A stretch of 54,909 nucleotides of DNA from Fimbriimonadaceae bacterium (GCA_019694835.1 JAIBBE010000174.1:1-54909); one strand, 5' to 3'; positions 16,259-24,879 are shown, numbered from the stretch's first letter. The notes: a model not told the origin generated them from the letters alone. A program made the numbers and translations.

Positions 16259-17368
16259 GTGCCGTTCGAGACTCGAGCCGTTTGGGCTCACCCATCGGAC
16301 TTGGATCCTTCCCGCGAGGGGGTCAGGACGTTCGTCGAGAAGCTCGAGCGAGCCGGAATCAACGCGGTGTTCATGCACCTGAAGGGCGGCGACGGTCTGC
16401 TCTATTGGCCCAGCCCCGGCTTCCCGGAAGCGGTGGCACCTGCCCATCGTGAGTTCGATCTTGCCGCCGAACTCCTCGATGCCTGCCGAGAAAGAGGGAT
16501 GCAGGCGCACGCGTGGATGATTGACTTCTTCGACGGCGGACCGGCCTTCACGAAGCACCCCGAGTGGGCCATGCGCGACGCGAACGGCGACACCACCCAG
16601 GGTCTGATGCTGCGCGGTGCGCCGTGGGGCATTATCTGGCAGTGCCCGGCCCAGCGCCCCGGCTACACCGATCAGTGGCTCGTGCCGATCTACCGCGAGT
16701 TTGCGGAGCGGTACGACTACGATTCGCTCCATCACGACTACGTCCGCTATCCCGGTGACGCGGCTCCTGATCGATTCTGTTTTTGCGATTTCTGCTTGGA
16801 GGACATGCCCCGCTTCAACGGGTTCGTCAACGACACTTACGAAGACGAGCCTTTCTTTCACGAAGCCTACGACCGGCCCGACGTGGAATCGCACTGGGAG
16901 CCAAGCCCGAGGATGCTGCCCGCGAACTGGGATCGGTTGGATCGGCGTTCCAAAGCACGATTCCTCCTTGACGGGTCGTCCTTCCCAGGCGGACGCGCCG
17001 ATCTGGACTATTTCTTCTACACCTACCGAACCACCTGGATCGACCGGTTTTGCCGCGAATCGGCCGAGGCGGTGCGAGCAGCGCGGCCGGGGATGAAGTT
17101 GTCCGCAGCCGTCTTCAAGAACCCGGTGCTCAGCGGGCGATTTATCGGCCAGGACTGGCGGCGGTGGGGGCAATGGCTGGATATCGCCTTGCCGATGGAC
17201 TATCGCGACCACTTCCCCGGCACCTTTCCGCAGTACTTGGACCTTCTCGCCGCCACCATCCAGCGCCAGAAGGGCTGGGCAGCGGAATTCGAAGCCCTCA
17301 TTCCGGGGATCGCGGTGAACTTCCTCTACAAAGAAGAAACTCAGGCCGGCATTCCGGTGCACGAATGA
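16259..17368 (+). CDS. GHL10-like glycoside hydrolase (family 10-like), early stop
   Basis: 369 residues from GTG at 16259, one base after the stop of the upstream gene. The start VPFETRAVWAHPSDLDPSREG, the run INAVFMHLKGGDGLLYWPS, MQAHAWMIDFFDG and YDSLHHDYVRYP match the GHL10/DUF4015-like TIM barrels, which act on polysaccharides or remain untested. An in-frame TGA at 17366-17368 ends the frame, but the same frame continues with good family sequence for 43 more residues to TAA at 17500. The product is therefore truncated, or TGA is read through. No signal peptide is visible. Confidence 0.75.
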   Translation: MPFETRAVWAHPSDLDPSREGVRTFVEKLERAGINAVFMHLKGGDGLLYWPSPGFPEAVAPAHREFDLAAELLDACRERGMQAHAWMIDFFDGGPAFTKHPEWAMRDANGDTTQGLMLRGAPWGIIWQCPAQRPGYTDQWLVPIYREFAERYDYDSLHHDYVRYPGDAAPDRFCFCDFCLEDMPRFNGFVNDTYEDEPFFHEAYDRPDVESHWEPSPRMLPANWDRLDRRSKARFLLDGSSFPGGRADLDYFFYTYRTTWIDRFCRESAEAVRAARPGMKLSAAVFKNPVLSGRFIGQDWRRWGQWLDIALPMDYRDHFPGTFPQYLDLLAATIQRQKGWAAEFEALIPGIAVNFLYKEETQAGIPVHE

Positions 17369-17500
17369 CCTCACCGCAAGCTCGTCGAGACCATTGAGCG
17401 GATAGAGTCGTCCGGCGTCGCCGGGATGTGCTTCTTCTGCGTCGGGCAGATCGAGGAGTACGGGATGTGGGAGACCTTGGGTCGCGCCCTGAACCGGTAA
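17369..17500 (+). pseudogene. Detached C-terminus of the GHL10-like hydrolase
   Basis: Directly after the TGA and in the same frame, the sequence encodes PHRKLVETIERIESSGVAGM, then CFFCVGQIEEYGMWETLGRA and LNR, ending at TAA (17498-17500). GVAGMCFFCVGQIEEYG looks like the last strand of a TIM barrel (S/C-G-x-x-x-F), which the truncated protein would lack. There is no frameshift, only a nonsense codon. Confidence 0.7.
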
Positions 17501-17517
17501 TGCCGTGCCCCCTCCCT

Positions 17518-17542
17518 AACCCTCCCCCGTTCCGGGAGAGGG
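17518..17542. repeat. CCCTC palindrome before tnaA
   Basis: CCCTCCCCCG and CGGGAGAGGG pair at 9 of 10 positions around a short TTC loop. It belongs to the same GC-rich family as the palindromes near 1.4, 18.97, 20.7 and 54.7 kb and lies 22 bases before the tnaA start. Confidence 0.55.
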
Positions 17543-17564
17543 AACCGTTCACAATGAGGGCAAG

Positions 17565-18929
17565 ATGCCCGAAATCATCGAGCCGTTTCGTATCAAGTCC
17601 GTCGAGCCGATCCGGTTCACGACGGAAACCCAGCGACGGGAAATCCTCCGCCGTGCCAAGTTCAACCCGTTCCTGATCGACGCCGACGACGTGATCATCG
17701 ACCTCCTCACCGACAGCGGCACGAGCGCGATGTCAGCCGCTCAGTGGGGCGCAATCATGGTCGGGGACGAGAGCTACGCAGGGTCGCGCAGCTTCAAGCG
17801 GTTTGAGGCAAAGGTCCAGGAGATTTTTGGATTCAAGCACGTCATCCCCACCCACCAAGGCCGCGCGGCCGAGAAGATTCTCATGAGCCTGGTCGGCGGT
17901 CCGGGGAAGGCGATCCCGAGCAACAACCACTTCGACACAACGCGAGCAAACGTGGAGTTCACGGGCGCGGAAGCGGTGGACTTGGTGATCGATGAAGGCC
18001 GCGATCCCGACTCATTGCACCCGTTCAAAGGCAACATCGACACGGCCAAACTCCGGGCTTTCTTGGAACTGCGCAAGGGCGACGTGCCGATAGGCATGAT
18101 CACGGTGACCAACAACACCGGCGGCGGCCAACCGGTTTCGATGGCGAACATCCGAGAAGTCGCGGCACTGTACCACGAGTTCGGGCTTCCCTTCATCATC
18201 GACTCGTGCCGCTTCGCCGAGAACGCCTGGTTCATCAAACAGCGTGAGCCTGGTTACGCTGACAAGACGCCCAAGGAGATCGCGCAAGAGATGTTCTCCT
18301 ACGCGGACGGCGCGACGATGAGCCTGAAGAAGGACGGCTTCGGCAACATCGGCGGCTTCCTTGCCCTGAACGACGACGCCATCGCCGAGCAAGCACGCAA
18401 TCTACTCATCCTCACAGAAGGCTTCCCTACTTACGGTGGCCTGGCCGGACGCGATCTGGAGGCACTGGCGGTCGGCCTCGAAGAAGTCCTCGATTCCCAT
18501 TACCTGGAGTATCGCGTCGCGACGATCCGTTACCTGTCCGAACGGCTCACCGCGATCGGAGTCAAGGTCGTCCAGCCGCCGGGCGGGCACGCTGTCTACA
18601 TCGATGCCAAGCGCTTTTATCCCCAGATTCCGGCCACCCAATTCCCCGCTCAAGCCCTCGTGTGCGAGCTTTACGAGAAGGGTGGGATTCGCGGTGTGGA
18701 GATTGGGTCGGTGATGTTCGGGCGTAACGTCGATGGCGAGGAGTTCGGGGCTGACCGCGAGCTGGTTCGCCTGGCGATGCCGCGACGGGTTTACACGCAG
18801 GCCCATGTCAACTATATCGGCGAGGTCTTCGAACGGCTGTGGGCAGAGCGGGACGCCGTCAAGGGCCTGAAGATCACGCGGCAGGCCCCGTTCCTGCGGC
18901 ACTTCACGGCGGAGTTCGAGCAAGCATGA
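17565..18929 (+). CDS. tnaA: Tryptophanase
   Basis: 454 residues of the PLP beta-eliminating lyase family (tryptophanase or tyrosine phenol-lyase). Seen are EPFRIKSVEPIRFTT, IDLLTDSGTSAMS, IPTHQGRAAE, and the PLP lysine block MSLKKDGFGNIGG (Lys 255/256). Overall wording is often like tyrosine phenol-lyase, but two specificity sites are those of tryptophanase: Asp124 in HFDTTRA (Thr in tyrosine phenol-lyase) and Ile380 in GVEIG, where tyrosine phenol-lyase has its key Arg. I therefore call tryptophanase (Trp to indole, pyruvate and ammonia). Its stop overlaps the next start (ATGA). Confidence 0.85.
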   Translation: MPEIIEPFRIKSVEPIRFTTETQRREILRRAKFNPFLIDADDVIIDLLTDSGTSAMSAAQWGAIMVGDESYAGSRSFKRFEAKVQEIFGFKHVIPTHQGRAAEKILMSLVGGPGKAIPSNNHFDTTRANVEFTGAEAVDLVIDEGRDPDSLHPFKGNIDTAKLRAFLELRKGDVPIGMITVTNNTGGGQPVSMANIREVAALYHEFGLPFIIDSCRFAENAWFIKQREPGYADKTPKEIAQEMFSYADGATMSLKKDGFGNIGGFLALNDDAIAEQARNLLILTEGFPTYGGLAGRDLEALAVGLEEVLDSHYLEYRVATIRYLSERLTAIGVKVVQPPGGHAVYIDAKRFYPQIPATQFPAQALVCELYEKGGIRGVEIGSVMFGRNVDGEEFGADRELVRLAMPRRVYTQAHVNYIGEVFERLWAERDAVKGLKITRQAPFLRHFTAEFEQA

Positions 18930-19723
18930 GCCATACTTCGACGATGAGTACCCCCGCGGAACCTCTCCCCCAGCCCCTCTCCTCCGCCGCAAAAGCTTCC
19001 GCACGCAACTTCCTGTGGGCGCAGGAGAGGGGAGCTTGGCGAGCGGCCACCGTGCTGCTTCTCGTGATGATCCCGATCCTGGGTTGGTCCGACCTCAAGC
19101 ACACCACCAAGACCCTCAAGTCCTCTCGGGCCAAGCTCTACGAGGCGAAGGTCAGCTATCCGGTGTTTGCTGGTTCCACGCCGCTGATTCGCTTCGCCAA
19201 CGCCCAGCTTGCCAAGGAAGCGAGGTCCGACTTCGACGATTTTGTCAAGAGCGCGCGCGAGGGGGCGAAGGCGACCCAGAAGTTCGGGATGACGTGGGAG
19301 CACGATCAGGCGACCTTCATCGCTCAGGCGAATTCCCGCATCATCAGCGTCTACACCGAAGCCTACAGCTTCACAGGCGGCGCGCATCCGAACACCTTCT
19401 TCATGACGTACAACTTCATGATCGTGAAGGGCAAGCCCAAGCAAATCAAATTGTCCGACCTCGTGAGCGATCCGAGGTTGCTCATGAATGGACCGGTCCT
19501 CATGGAACTCAATGTGGCCAAGAAGAGCCGCGAGGCCGGACCGGAAACCTCGATCGACCCCAACGTTTTCGACCGCTTCGTGCTGACGCCGACCTCGATC
19601 ACCTGGATCTTCCAGCCCTACGCCGTGGGTGCTTACGCGGAAGGATCGTATGAGATCAAGCTGCCGCTCTCGGTGCTCAAGGGGTATGCACGACCCGATT
19701 CGCCTCTCGCGGGGATGCGCTAA
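18926..19723 (+). CDS. DUF3298/RsiV-like membrane-anchored protein
   Basis: 265 residues. After an odd N-terminus there is one hydrophobic anchor (TVLLLVMIPILGW), then a DUF4163-DUF3298 pair like in RsiV or YiiX-type periplasmic proteins, with FTGGAHPNTFFMTYNF and PYAVGAYAEGSYEIKLPL as the typical blocks. RsiV senses lysozyme, but others in the family are untested. Residues about 12-37 (EPLPQPLSSAAKASARN to AQERG) are encoded by a palindromic repeat (18961-19034) that also occurs at 20712 outside any gene. ATG at 18926 overlaps the tnaA stop. Confidence 0.78.
   Translation: MSHTSTMSTPAEPLPQPLSSAAKASARNFLWAQERGAWRAATVLLLVMIPILGWSDLKHTTKTLKSSRAKLYEAKVSYPVFAGSTPLIRFANAQLAKEARSDFDDFVKSAREGAKATQKFGMTWEHDQATFIAQANSRIISVYTEAYSFTGGAHPNTFFMTYNFMIVKGKPKQIKLSDLVSDPRLLMNGPVLMELNVAKKSREAGPETSIDPNVFDRFVLTPTSITWIFQPYAVGAYAEGSYEIKLPLSVLKGYARPDSPLAGMR
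18961..19034. repeat. Palindromic element inside a coding region
   Basis: Arms CCCCTCTCCTCCGCC (18974-18988) and GGCGCAGGAGAGGGG (19018-19032) pair at 14 of 15 positions around a 29-base loop, preceded by ACCTCTCCCCCAG. The element at 20712-20786 is the same structure inverted, with matching arms and a different loop. Here it is read as part of the RsiV-like protein. Confidence 0.75.
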
Positions 19724-19726
19724 CCG

Positions 19727-20284
19727 ATGGGACCGCTTTGGTTCGTCATTGCACTGGTCGGGGTTGTCCTGGCCTTTGCCATCGTTGGCTACAACAAGCT
19801 CGTGCGCATGCGCCAACTCACCCGTAACTCGTGGTCCGATGTCGATGTCTATCTCAAGCGTCGCGCCGAGCTTATCCCGAATCTCGTCGCCTCGGTCCAA
19901 GCCTACGCCACCCACGAGCAAGGCACGCTCGTCGCCACGACCGAGGCCCGGACGGCCCTCGCCCAGGCGCGCAGTTCGATTACCGCACGGGCCGATGCGG
20001 AACGAGAGCTCGGCGAGCGGATCGGCCAAGTCCTCATGCTCGCGGAGCGTTACCCCGAGTTGAAGGCCCAAGACAACTTCCTCGAACTCCAGCGCTCGCT
20101 CTCGGAGACGGAGAAGCTGATCGCGCACGCGCGGCAGTATTACAACGCCTGTGTCCGCGACTACAACACCCTCATCGAAGCCTTCCCGAGCAATGTGATG
20201 GCCAGCGTGGGCGGCTTCAAGCACGCGGAGTTCTTCCAAGTCGACGACGCATGGGAGCGCGAAGCACCCAAGATCGGGGAGTAG
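19727..20284 (+). CDS. LemA family protein
   Basis: 185 residues with a single N-terminal membrane helix (LWFVIALVGVVLAFAIVGYN), then NKLVRMRQLTRNSWSDVDVYLKRRAELIPNLVASVQAYA, the LemA signature split here in order: VRMRQLTRNSWSDVDV and LKRRAELIPNLVASV. The C-terminal helices carry YPELKAQDNFLELQ and YNACVRDYN, also typical. LemA proteins form membrane-anchored helical bundles of unclear role. The gene starts 3 bases after the RsiV-like gene and closes the tnaA operon. Confidence 0.92.
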   Translation: MGPLWFVIALVGVVLAFAIVGYNKLVRMRQLTRNSWSDVDVYLKRRAELIPNLVASVQAYATHEQGTLVATTEARTALAQARSSITARADAERELGERIGQVLMLAERYPELKAQDNFLELQRSLSETEKLIAHARQYYNACVRDYNTLIEAFPSNVMASVGGFKHAEFFQVDDAWEREAPKIGE

Positions 20285-20353
20285 CCCGCGCCCCTGCAGC
20301 CCTTGCCCTTCACGGAGCTTCTGCGGAGGGATTCCTACTCCTGTTGACCCAAG

Positions 20354-20584
20354 GGTCACGTAAAGAGGTCCAAGTCTTACTGGAATGACCACGAGGGTCG
20401 CTGGAATGGGTCCAAGAGTTACTCCTGGAGGTCCAAGAGTCACTCCTGGAGGCCCGAGGGTCACGTAACGAGGTCCAAGAGTCACTCCTAGAGGTCCAAG
20501 AGTCACGTAAAGAGGTCCAATTGTTACTCCTGGAGGTCCAATTGTTACTGGAAGAGGTCCAAGAGTCACTCCTGGAGGCCCAAT
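20354..20584. repeat. 21-bp tandem repeat, 11 units
   Basis: Eleven contiguous 21-bp units without length change. A typical unit reads AGTCACTCCTGGAGGTCCAA plus a final G or T; about half of the units replace CTCCTGG by CGTAAAG or similar. Because 21 is seven codons, each frame gives a heptapeptide repeat: LGPPGVT on the minus strand (open throughout) and LLEVQES on the plus strand (open from about 20390). No start codon and no ribosome site favours either. Confidence 0.85.
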
Positions 20585-20711
20585 GGCAATCCTTGGGACG
20601 ACCGACGTAGATATTGCAGCGACCTACGTGCCCGCTGCCTTGATCAACGCAGCAGGTGCTGGACGTAGCGTAACTCCTGCAACTTTACCCGCGAGCGCTG
20701 GAATCCTCCGG
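20585..20711. other. Gene-free stretch
   Basis: Between the 21-bp array and the palindrome. I see no frame with coding character, no RNA fold that I recognise and no promoter. The full gap from lemA to the permease gene is 584 bp and is mostly repeats. Confidence 0.5.
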
Positions 20712-20786
20712 CCCCCCTCTCCTGCGCCCTCCTTATCTCGCTTACGATGAACTGTTGCGGCGGAGGAGAGGGGTTGGGGGAGAGGT
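20712..20786. repeat. Palindromic element upstream of the permease gene
   Basis: Arms CCCCTCTCCTGCGCC and GGCGGAGGAGAGGGG, then TTGGGGGAGAGGT. Read on the minus strand it matches the element at 18961-19034 over the first 28 or so and the last 16 bases, while the loop differs. The two are therefore dispersed members of one family in opposite orientation. Confidence 0.75.
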
Positions 20787-20868
20787 GACACCGCTTGTGC
20801 CCGGCGCCCGGAAGCTCCACGAACCCGGATGGATGGCACCATAATACGCTGATGCCAACGAGGAAGCG

Positions 20869-22065
20869 ATGAACGCGGCGTATCACGTGTTCCGGAAGGA
20901 GACGCGCGAGATGTTTCGGGACAAGCGCGTCATCAACGGCGCGTTCGTCATGCCGATCTTCCTGATCGCGCTCATGATGATGCTGTTCGGCTTCCTCGAC
21001 AGCGCGGTCAAAGGCTCGAAAGCACCCAAGATCGTGGTCGTCGACACGCCTGTCGCGCGCAAGGAAACGAAAGAACTTTTCCCCGACGCGAAGGTTCTTT
21101 GGGTCGCGGACCGGAAGGCGGGCGAGAAGATGCTCGGCGACGGCAAAGCCCAGGTGGTGCTCGAATACGCGCCGGACTTTGAGGAGAAACTCGAGGACGG
21201 TGGGGCGCGGATCGACGCGGTCTACGACGAGAACGAGACGCTTTCCCAGATCGCGCTCGGCCAGATGTCGGCGAAGGTGATGCTCAAGAACCGTGAGCGG
21301 CTCCAAGGCGACCTCAAGGAAGCTGGATTGCCAGTGACCAAGAGCGATTCGGTGCTCATGGTCCCGGCGACGCTCGGTGGCAAGGAGAGCAAGGGCCCGA
21401 ATCCTCTGGTGCAGCTTCTTCCCTACCTGATCGTGATCTGGGCGTTCTATGGCGGCTTCAGTACGGTCAGCGATATGGTCGCGGGAGAGAAGGAGCGCGG
21501 GACGCTGGAGACGCTGCTGATCTCGCCCGCCCACCGCAACCAGATCGTCCTCGGCAAGTTCTTCGCCCTCGCGCTCGTCTGTCTGATCAGCAGCATGATG
21601 TCGGTCGTAGGCCTCGTTCTCGTGCGCCTGCTTCACTTGCCGGGGACGGCGACGATGGTCGAGCACATGGGCTCGATCGGCCCGGTCCAGTTCCTCGCGA
21701 TCTTCGTCGTTTTGGTCACGCTCGTTCTGTTTTTTTCTGGGCTGTTGCTTGCGATCAGCGCGGCTTCGCGTAACATGCGGGAGGCACAGACCTACCTCAC
21801 CCTCGTGAGCTTCGTGGTCCTGATGCCGGCGATGTTCAGCCAGTTCATCGGCTTCACCGACTTCGGCAAGGAACTCTGGATCAAGTTTGTCCCGATCCTC
21901 GACGCGGCGATGTGCATCCGCGAGGCACTTCAGCTCAAGCCTCATGAACACATCAACTGGCTCGGCATCGGCATCACTTGCGCGGTGAGTCTCGTCCTCG
22001 CGGCGGCGATGCTGCAGATTGTGACGAAGCTCTTCAACCGCGAGCAGATCCTGACCCGCGTCTAG
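20869..22065 (+). CDS. ABC-2 type transporter permease (NatB-like)
   Basis: 398 residues: one N-terminal helix (about 25-42), a large outside domain with KIVVVDTPVARKETKELFPDAK, then about five helices. GEKERGTLETLLISPAHRNQIVLGKF is the ABC-2 family signature (in parts ERGTLETLLISPA and LGKFFALAL). Exporters of this type (NatAB) move ions or small molecules, but the substrate is unknown. No ATP-binding subunit is adjacent, so it must use one coded elsewhere. The 3' end overlaps the convergent Crp-like gene by 4 bp. Confidence 0.88.
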   Translation: MNAAYHVFRKETREMFRDKRVINGAFVMPIFLIALMMMLFGFLDSAVKGSKAPKIVVVDTPVARKETKELFPDAKVLWVADRKAGEKMLGDGKAQVVLEYAPDFEEKLEDGGARIDAVYDENETLSQIALGQMSAKVMLKNRERLQGDLKEAGLPVTKSDSVLMVPATLGGKESKGPNPLVQLLPYLIVIWAFYGGFSTVSDMVAGEKERGTLETLLISPAHRNQIVLGKFFALALVCLISSMMSVVGLVLVRLLHLPGTATMVEHMGSIGPVQFLAIFVVLVTLVLFFSGLLLAISAASRNMREAQTYLTLVSFVVLMPAMFSQFIGFTDFGKELWIKFVPILDAAMCIREALQLKPHEHINWLGIGITCAVSLVLAAAMLQIVTKLFNREQILTRV

Positions 22066-22751
22066 CCGTGGCTGACGCGGGTGAGTCGGTCCTTGTCGAG
22101 GATGACGATGACCTTGCCGTCCTGCCCCACAATCCCTTCGTCTTTGAGGTCGGCGAACGTTCGGCTCACAACCTCGCGGGCGGCATTGATTCGCTTGGCG
22201 AGTTCGGTCTTGGTCATATCTGACTCGATGCGGATGCCTTTCGGGGTTTCTTTCCCGAACTGCTGCGCGAGTTCGAGGAGCTTCTCGGCCAGCTTGGCCC
22301 GAACCGGCCGTCGCCCTCTATCCTTGTCGAACTCGCGGATGCGGCGGATGAGCGTGGACATGATACGCAAGGCGAGCTCGGGGGAGTCCCTGAGCAAGCG
22401 AATGAGCGGCTCGCGATCGAGGACGATAAGTTCGCAATCGGTAGTCGCCGTAACGTCGGCCGACCTCGGGCTGCCGTCGAGCAGCGACATTTCGCCGATG
22501 CACTCATGCGGAATGCGCTCGGCGATGAAGACTTCCTCGAAGTGCTCGTTGGTATACGTGACCTTGACGCGGCCCTTAAGGATCACGTACATCGTGCTAC
22601 CCGGCTCGCCCTGGTGCATGATCGTCGAGCCCTTCTTACGCCGGATCGGGGTGCAGTTGTCGGCGACCATTTGGAGCATCTCCGGGCTCAGGCCGGAGAA
22701 CAGTTCGACGCTCTTCAGTACGTGGACGATGCCGGTTTCCATCTGTGACAT
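22062..22751 (-). CDS. Crp/Fnr family transcription regulator
   Basis: 229 residues. The cyclic-nucleotide-like beta-roll shows IMHQGEPGSTMYVILKGRVKV and GEMSLLDGSPRSADVTATTD; the C-terminal helix-turn-helix is MTKTELAKRINAAREVVSR. It lacks the Cys set of Fnr. The ligand is not clear. It starts 4 bases after the stop of the glycosidase-like gene, so it is probably cotranscribed with it. An imperfect TGTGA-N7-TCACA lies over its own start (22744-22760). Confidence 0.92.
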   Translation of the reverse strand: MSQMETGIVHVLKSVELFSGLSPEMLQMVADNCTPIRRKKGSTIMHQGEPGSTMYVILKGRVKVTYTNEHFEEVFIAERIPHECIGEMSLLDGSPRSADVTATTDCELIVLDREPLIRLLRDSPELALRIMSTLIRRIREFDKDRGRRPVRAKLAEKLLELAQQFGKETPKGIRIESDMTKTELAKRINAAREVVSRTFADLKDEGIVGQDGKVIVILDKDRLTRVSHG

Positions 22752-22755
22752 CCTA

Positions 22756-24879
22756 TCACACCGAGGTCAGCACAAACCAGGTCATGCCGCGCGGCGGAAT
22801 CTTGACGCGGAGTTTGATGGTGTCCTTGCGGTCCAGTTCAAGCGTCTTTGCCTTGCCCTCTTGCTCCCGGACTTTGCACTTGCCGGTGAGACCGGTGTAG
22901 GTCAATGGAACCGTGAAGTCTTCGGTTAGTTCTTGGTCAGTGGGATTCCAGAAAACAGCCATCCCTCTTTCCGGGAGGCTGGGGTTCACGTGGAGAATGC
23001 CATCGATTCGCGCACTGTCGGGTCTTCGTAGGTGGACGATGTCGCTTTCGAGAATCGCGCGGTACTTCTTAAACCACGTGACCCACTTGATGACGGCTGC
23101 TTTCACTTCTGGAGAGTCATAAAGTCGCGGACCTCGGTAACAGGCTTGGGCTCCGTAGCCAAGATTGTTGGCGAGATGCATCTCGTAATCAGGCAAGTGA
23201 TCTTTGAGCGGTTCGATGGTCGCGGCCGGACCACCGCCTTGGTATTCCACCAATGGAACCATCATCCATCCCATGCTCGGCGTCTTCTCCCATGTTCCGT
23301 CATAGAGGTTCTGCCTGGCATGAATGTGCTGCTGTTCGCGCGGAAGAGACCAGTTCGACTCTCGATATCCCATGCCCGTCTTGTTTGACCCGGCTAAGAA
23401 GTAGTTATCGGGTACGTTGAGGAAGACACCGTTGGCGAGGCAATCCGCGTAGAGCTTGGCGATTCGCTGGTACTGCATCCATTGCGAGTCGTCGAAGTCC
23501 CGATGTCCAGGATGCGTCGTGCTTGCACACGTATCCCCCGGATAGCTTCCGTCGTGTTCGAGAAGATTGAATCCCGTCTTCGTGAGGAAGGACGACACTT
23601 TCTCGAAATACTGTTCACCCCACTTGCTCTGCAGACAAGGCGAAGCGCCGAAGATCGGTTTGGGATTGACGACGTCGTTTTCCTTGTCAATACTCCGGCT
23701 GGCGAGGAGCGAATAGCCGCCGAGTTCGATGCCTTTTGAGTTCGCGTACTCTCTCAATTCGCGCCACTTGGCGATGTTGGCATCGCTGGAATCTTCCATG
23801 TCGAGACCGCTCCAAAAGCTGATGACAATCATCTCGAACCCGCACTCGGAGGCTTGATCCACCGCGCGACGAACGACCGCCGGATCGGATGAGGTCAAGT
23901 GAAGCATGAGCGGATTCTCTTGGCTCCACGGAGCGACAGTTCTAAACATTCGCCGTAGCGCTAATCCCTGTCGTTCTCGGTCCGTATTATCGTGCAAGAG
24001 CTCGAAGACGTGGAAGCTTTGGAAGGTCTCCTTCGGCTTGAGATCTATCGCAGGACCAAATGGAGGTTTCACTTCGAGAAGACAGGGCGTCTTCATTTCA
24101 TAGTTAACTTGTGTCTTGTACTCCGGGTCAGGCAGCCAGTGCACCGTTCGGTTCGAAGCCGTAGCCGCCATCCCTCCGAACGAGTAGTCGCAGTGCACGG
24201 ACAAATTTGGCTTCCGCCATTCCGGACTGCTGTCGACAATTGACTCCGGCTCGACGACGGCCAGCGTTTCGGCGACAAATCGATCTAGCCTTACGGCCTT
24301 TTCGCCTTCATTCTGCACGGAGATCCACTTCATCATAAGCGGAATTCCGTCGTAGAGTTCGTAGTGAACTCCGACCCGCATGGCTGGTTGCTTGCCCTCG
24401 AACCAAAGCGTTAGCGAGACTCCTTTGGGAGGCCATGTCGAAGCTGGGCTGTGCCTCACTTTCTTCCATTTGAGCCTTTCTCGTGGTTTGCCGACCTCGA
24501 AACCCAAGAAGCCAAGCGAGCCGGGCGTTGCTTTGAGATCGGCGAGCCACTCTGGGGCAAGGAACGCGCGATTGGGCTGCCCAGTGAGGCCACCGACATC
24601 GATGGTCTTGCCATCGATACTGACAATCGCCTCAGGTCTGACAGCACGCACGAACTCTTCGCCTGTCCGAAGGTTCCTGAGGCTGATGGTCGCCGCGTTC
24701 GGGGCGATGAGAATGCGGCGGGCGAGGAGCCCGTTCGCGAGGATGAGCTCGCGAGAGTCAGCCGACCGATAGACGGCCGCCTTCGTTCGAGGTACTTGAA
24801 TCAGCCAATCGCTAGCTTCCGAGGAAGCGTGCCAAACCGGCAGCGTCGCGATTTGGCCAAGGGCAAACAGTGAAAGCAC
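22756..24879 (-). CDS. Alpha-galactosidase-like secreted glycoside hydrolase
   Basis: 707 residues from GTG at 24879, which gives a signal peptide (LSLFALGQIATLPVWHA); more upstream starts run into the divergent redoxin gene. A beta-rich N-terminal half leads to a TIM barrel with CGFEMIVISFWSGLDMED, GIELGGYSLLASRS and FNLLEHDGSYPGD (probable nucleophile Asp in the last), then a C-terminal beta domain ending PPRGMTWFVLTSV. This order resembles GH36/GH27-clan alpha-galactosidases, but the similarity I can judge is limited to motifs. It is followed by the Crp-like gene. Confidence 0.65.
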   Translation of the reverse strand: MLSLFALGQIATLPVWHASSEASDWLIQVPRTKAAVYRSADSRELILANGLLARRILIAPNAATISLRNLRTGEEFVRAVRPEAIVSIDGKTIDVGGLTGQPNRAFLAPEWLADLKATPGSLGFLGFEVGKPRERLKWKKVRHSPASTWPPKGVSLTLWFEGKQPAMRVGVHYELYDGIPLMMKWISVQNEGEKAVRLDRFVAETLAVVEPESIVDSSPEWRKPNLSVHCDYSFGGMAATASNRTVHWLPDPEYKTQVNYEMKTPCLLEVKPPFGPAIDLKPKETFQSFHVFELLHDNTDRERQGLALRRMFRTVAPWSQENPLMLHLTSSDPAVVRRAVDQASECGFEMIVISFWSGLDMEDSSDANIAKWRELREYANSKGIELGGYSLLASRSIDKENDVVNPKPIFGASPCLQSKWGEQYFEKVSSFLTKTGFNLLEHDGSYPGDTCASTTHPGHRDFDDSQWMQYQRIAKLYADCLANGVFLNVPDNYFLAGSNKTGMGYRESNWSLPREQQHIHARQNLYDGTWEKTPSMGWMMVPLVEYQGGGPAATIEPLKDHLPDYEMHLANNLGYGAQACYRGPRLYDSPEVKAAVIKWVTWFKKYRAILESDIVHLRRPDSARIDGILHVNPSLPERGMAVFWNPTDQELTEDFTVPLTYTGLTGKCKVREQEGKAKTLELDRKDTIKLRVKIPPRGMTWFVLTSV

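Noticed and set aside
18812..20569. A 585-codon open frame on the minus strand
   Set aside because: It runs antisense to tnaA, the RsiV-like gene and lemA, which have clear family motifs. Its opening LGPPGVT part comes from the 21-bp repeat; the rest is a shadow of high-GC codon use.
22744..22760. TGTGA-N7-TCACA over the start of the Crp-like gene
   Set aside because: The half-sites match the Crp consensus, but the spacer is 7 instead of 6, and it lies between two tightly packed genes; too weak to call as an operator.
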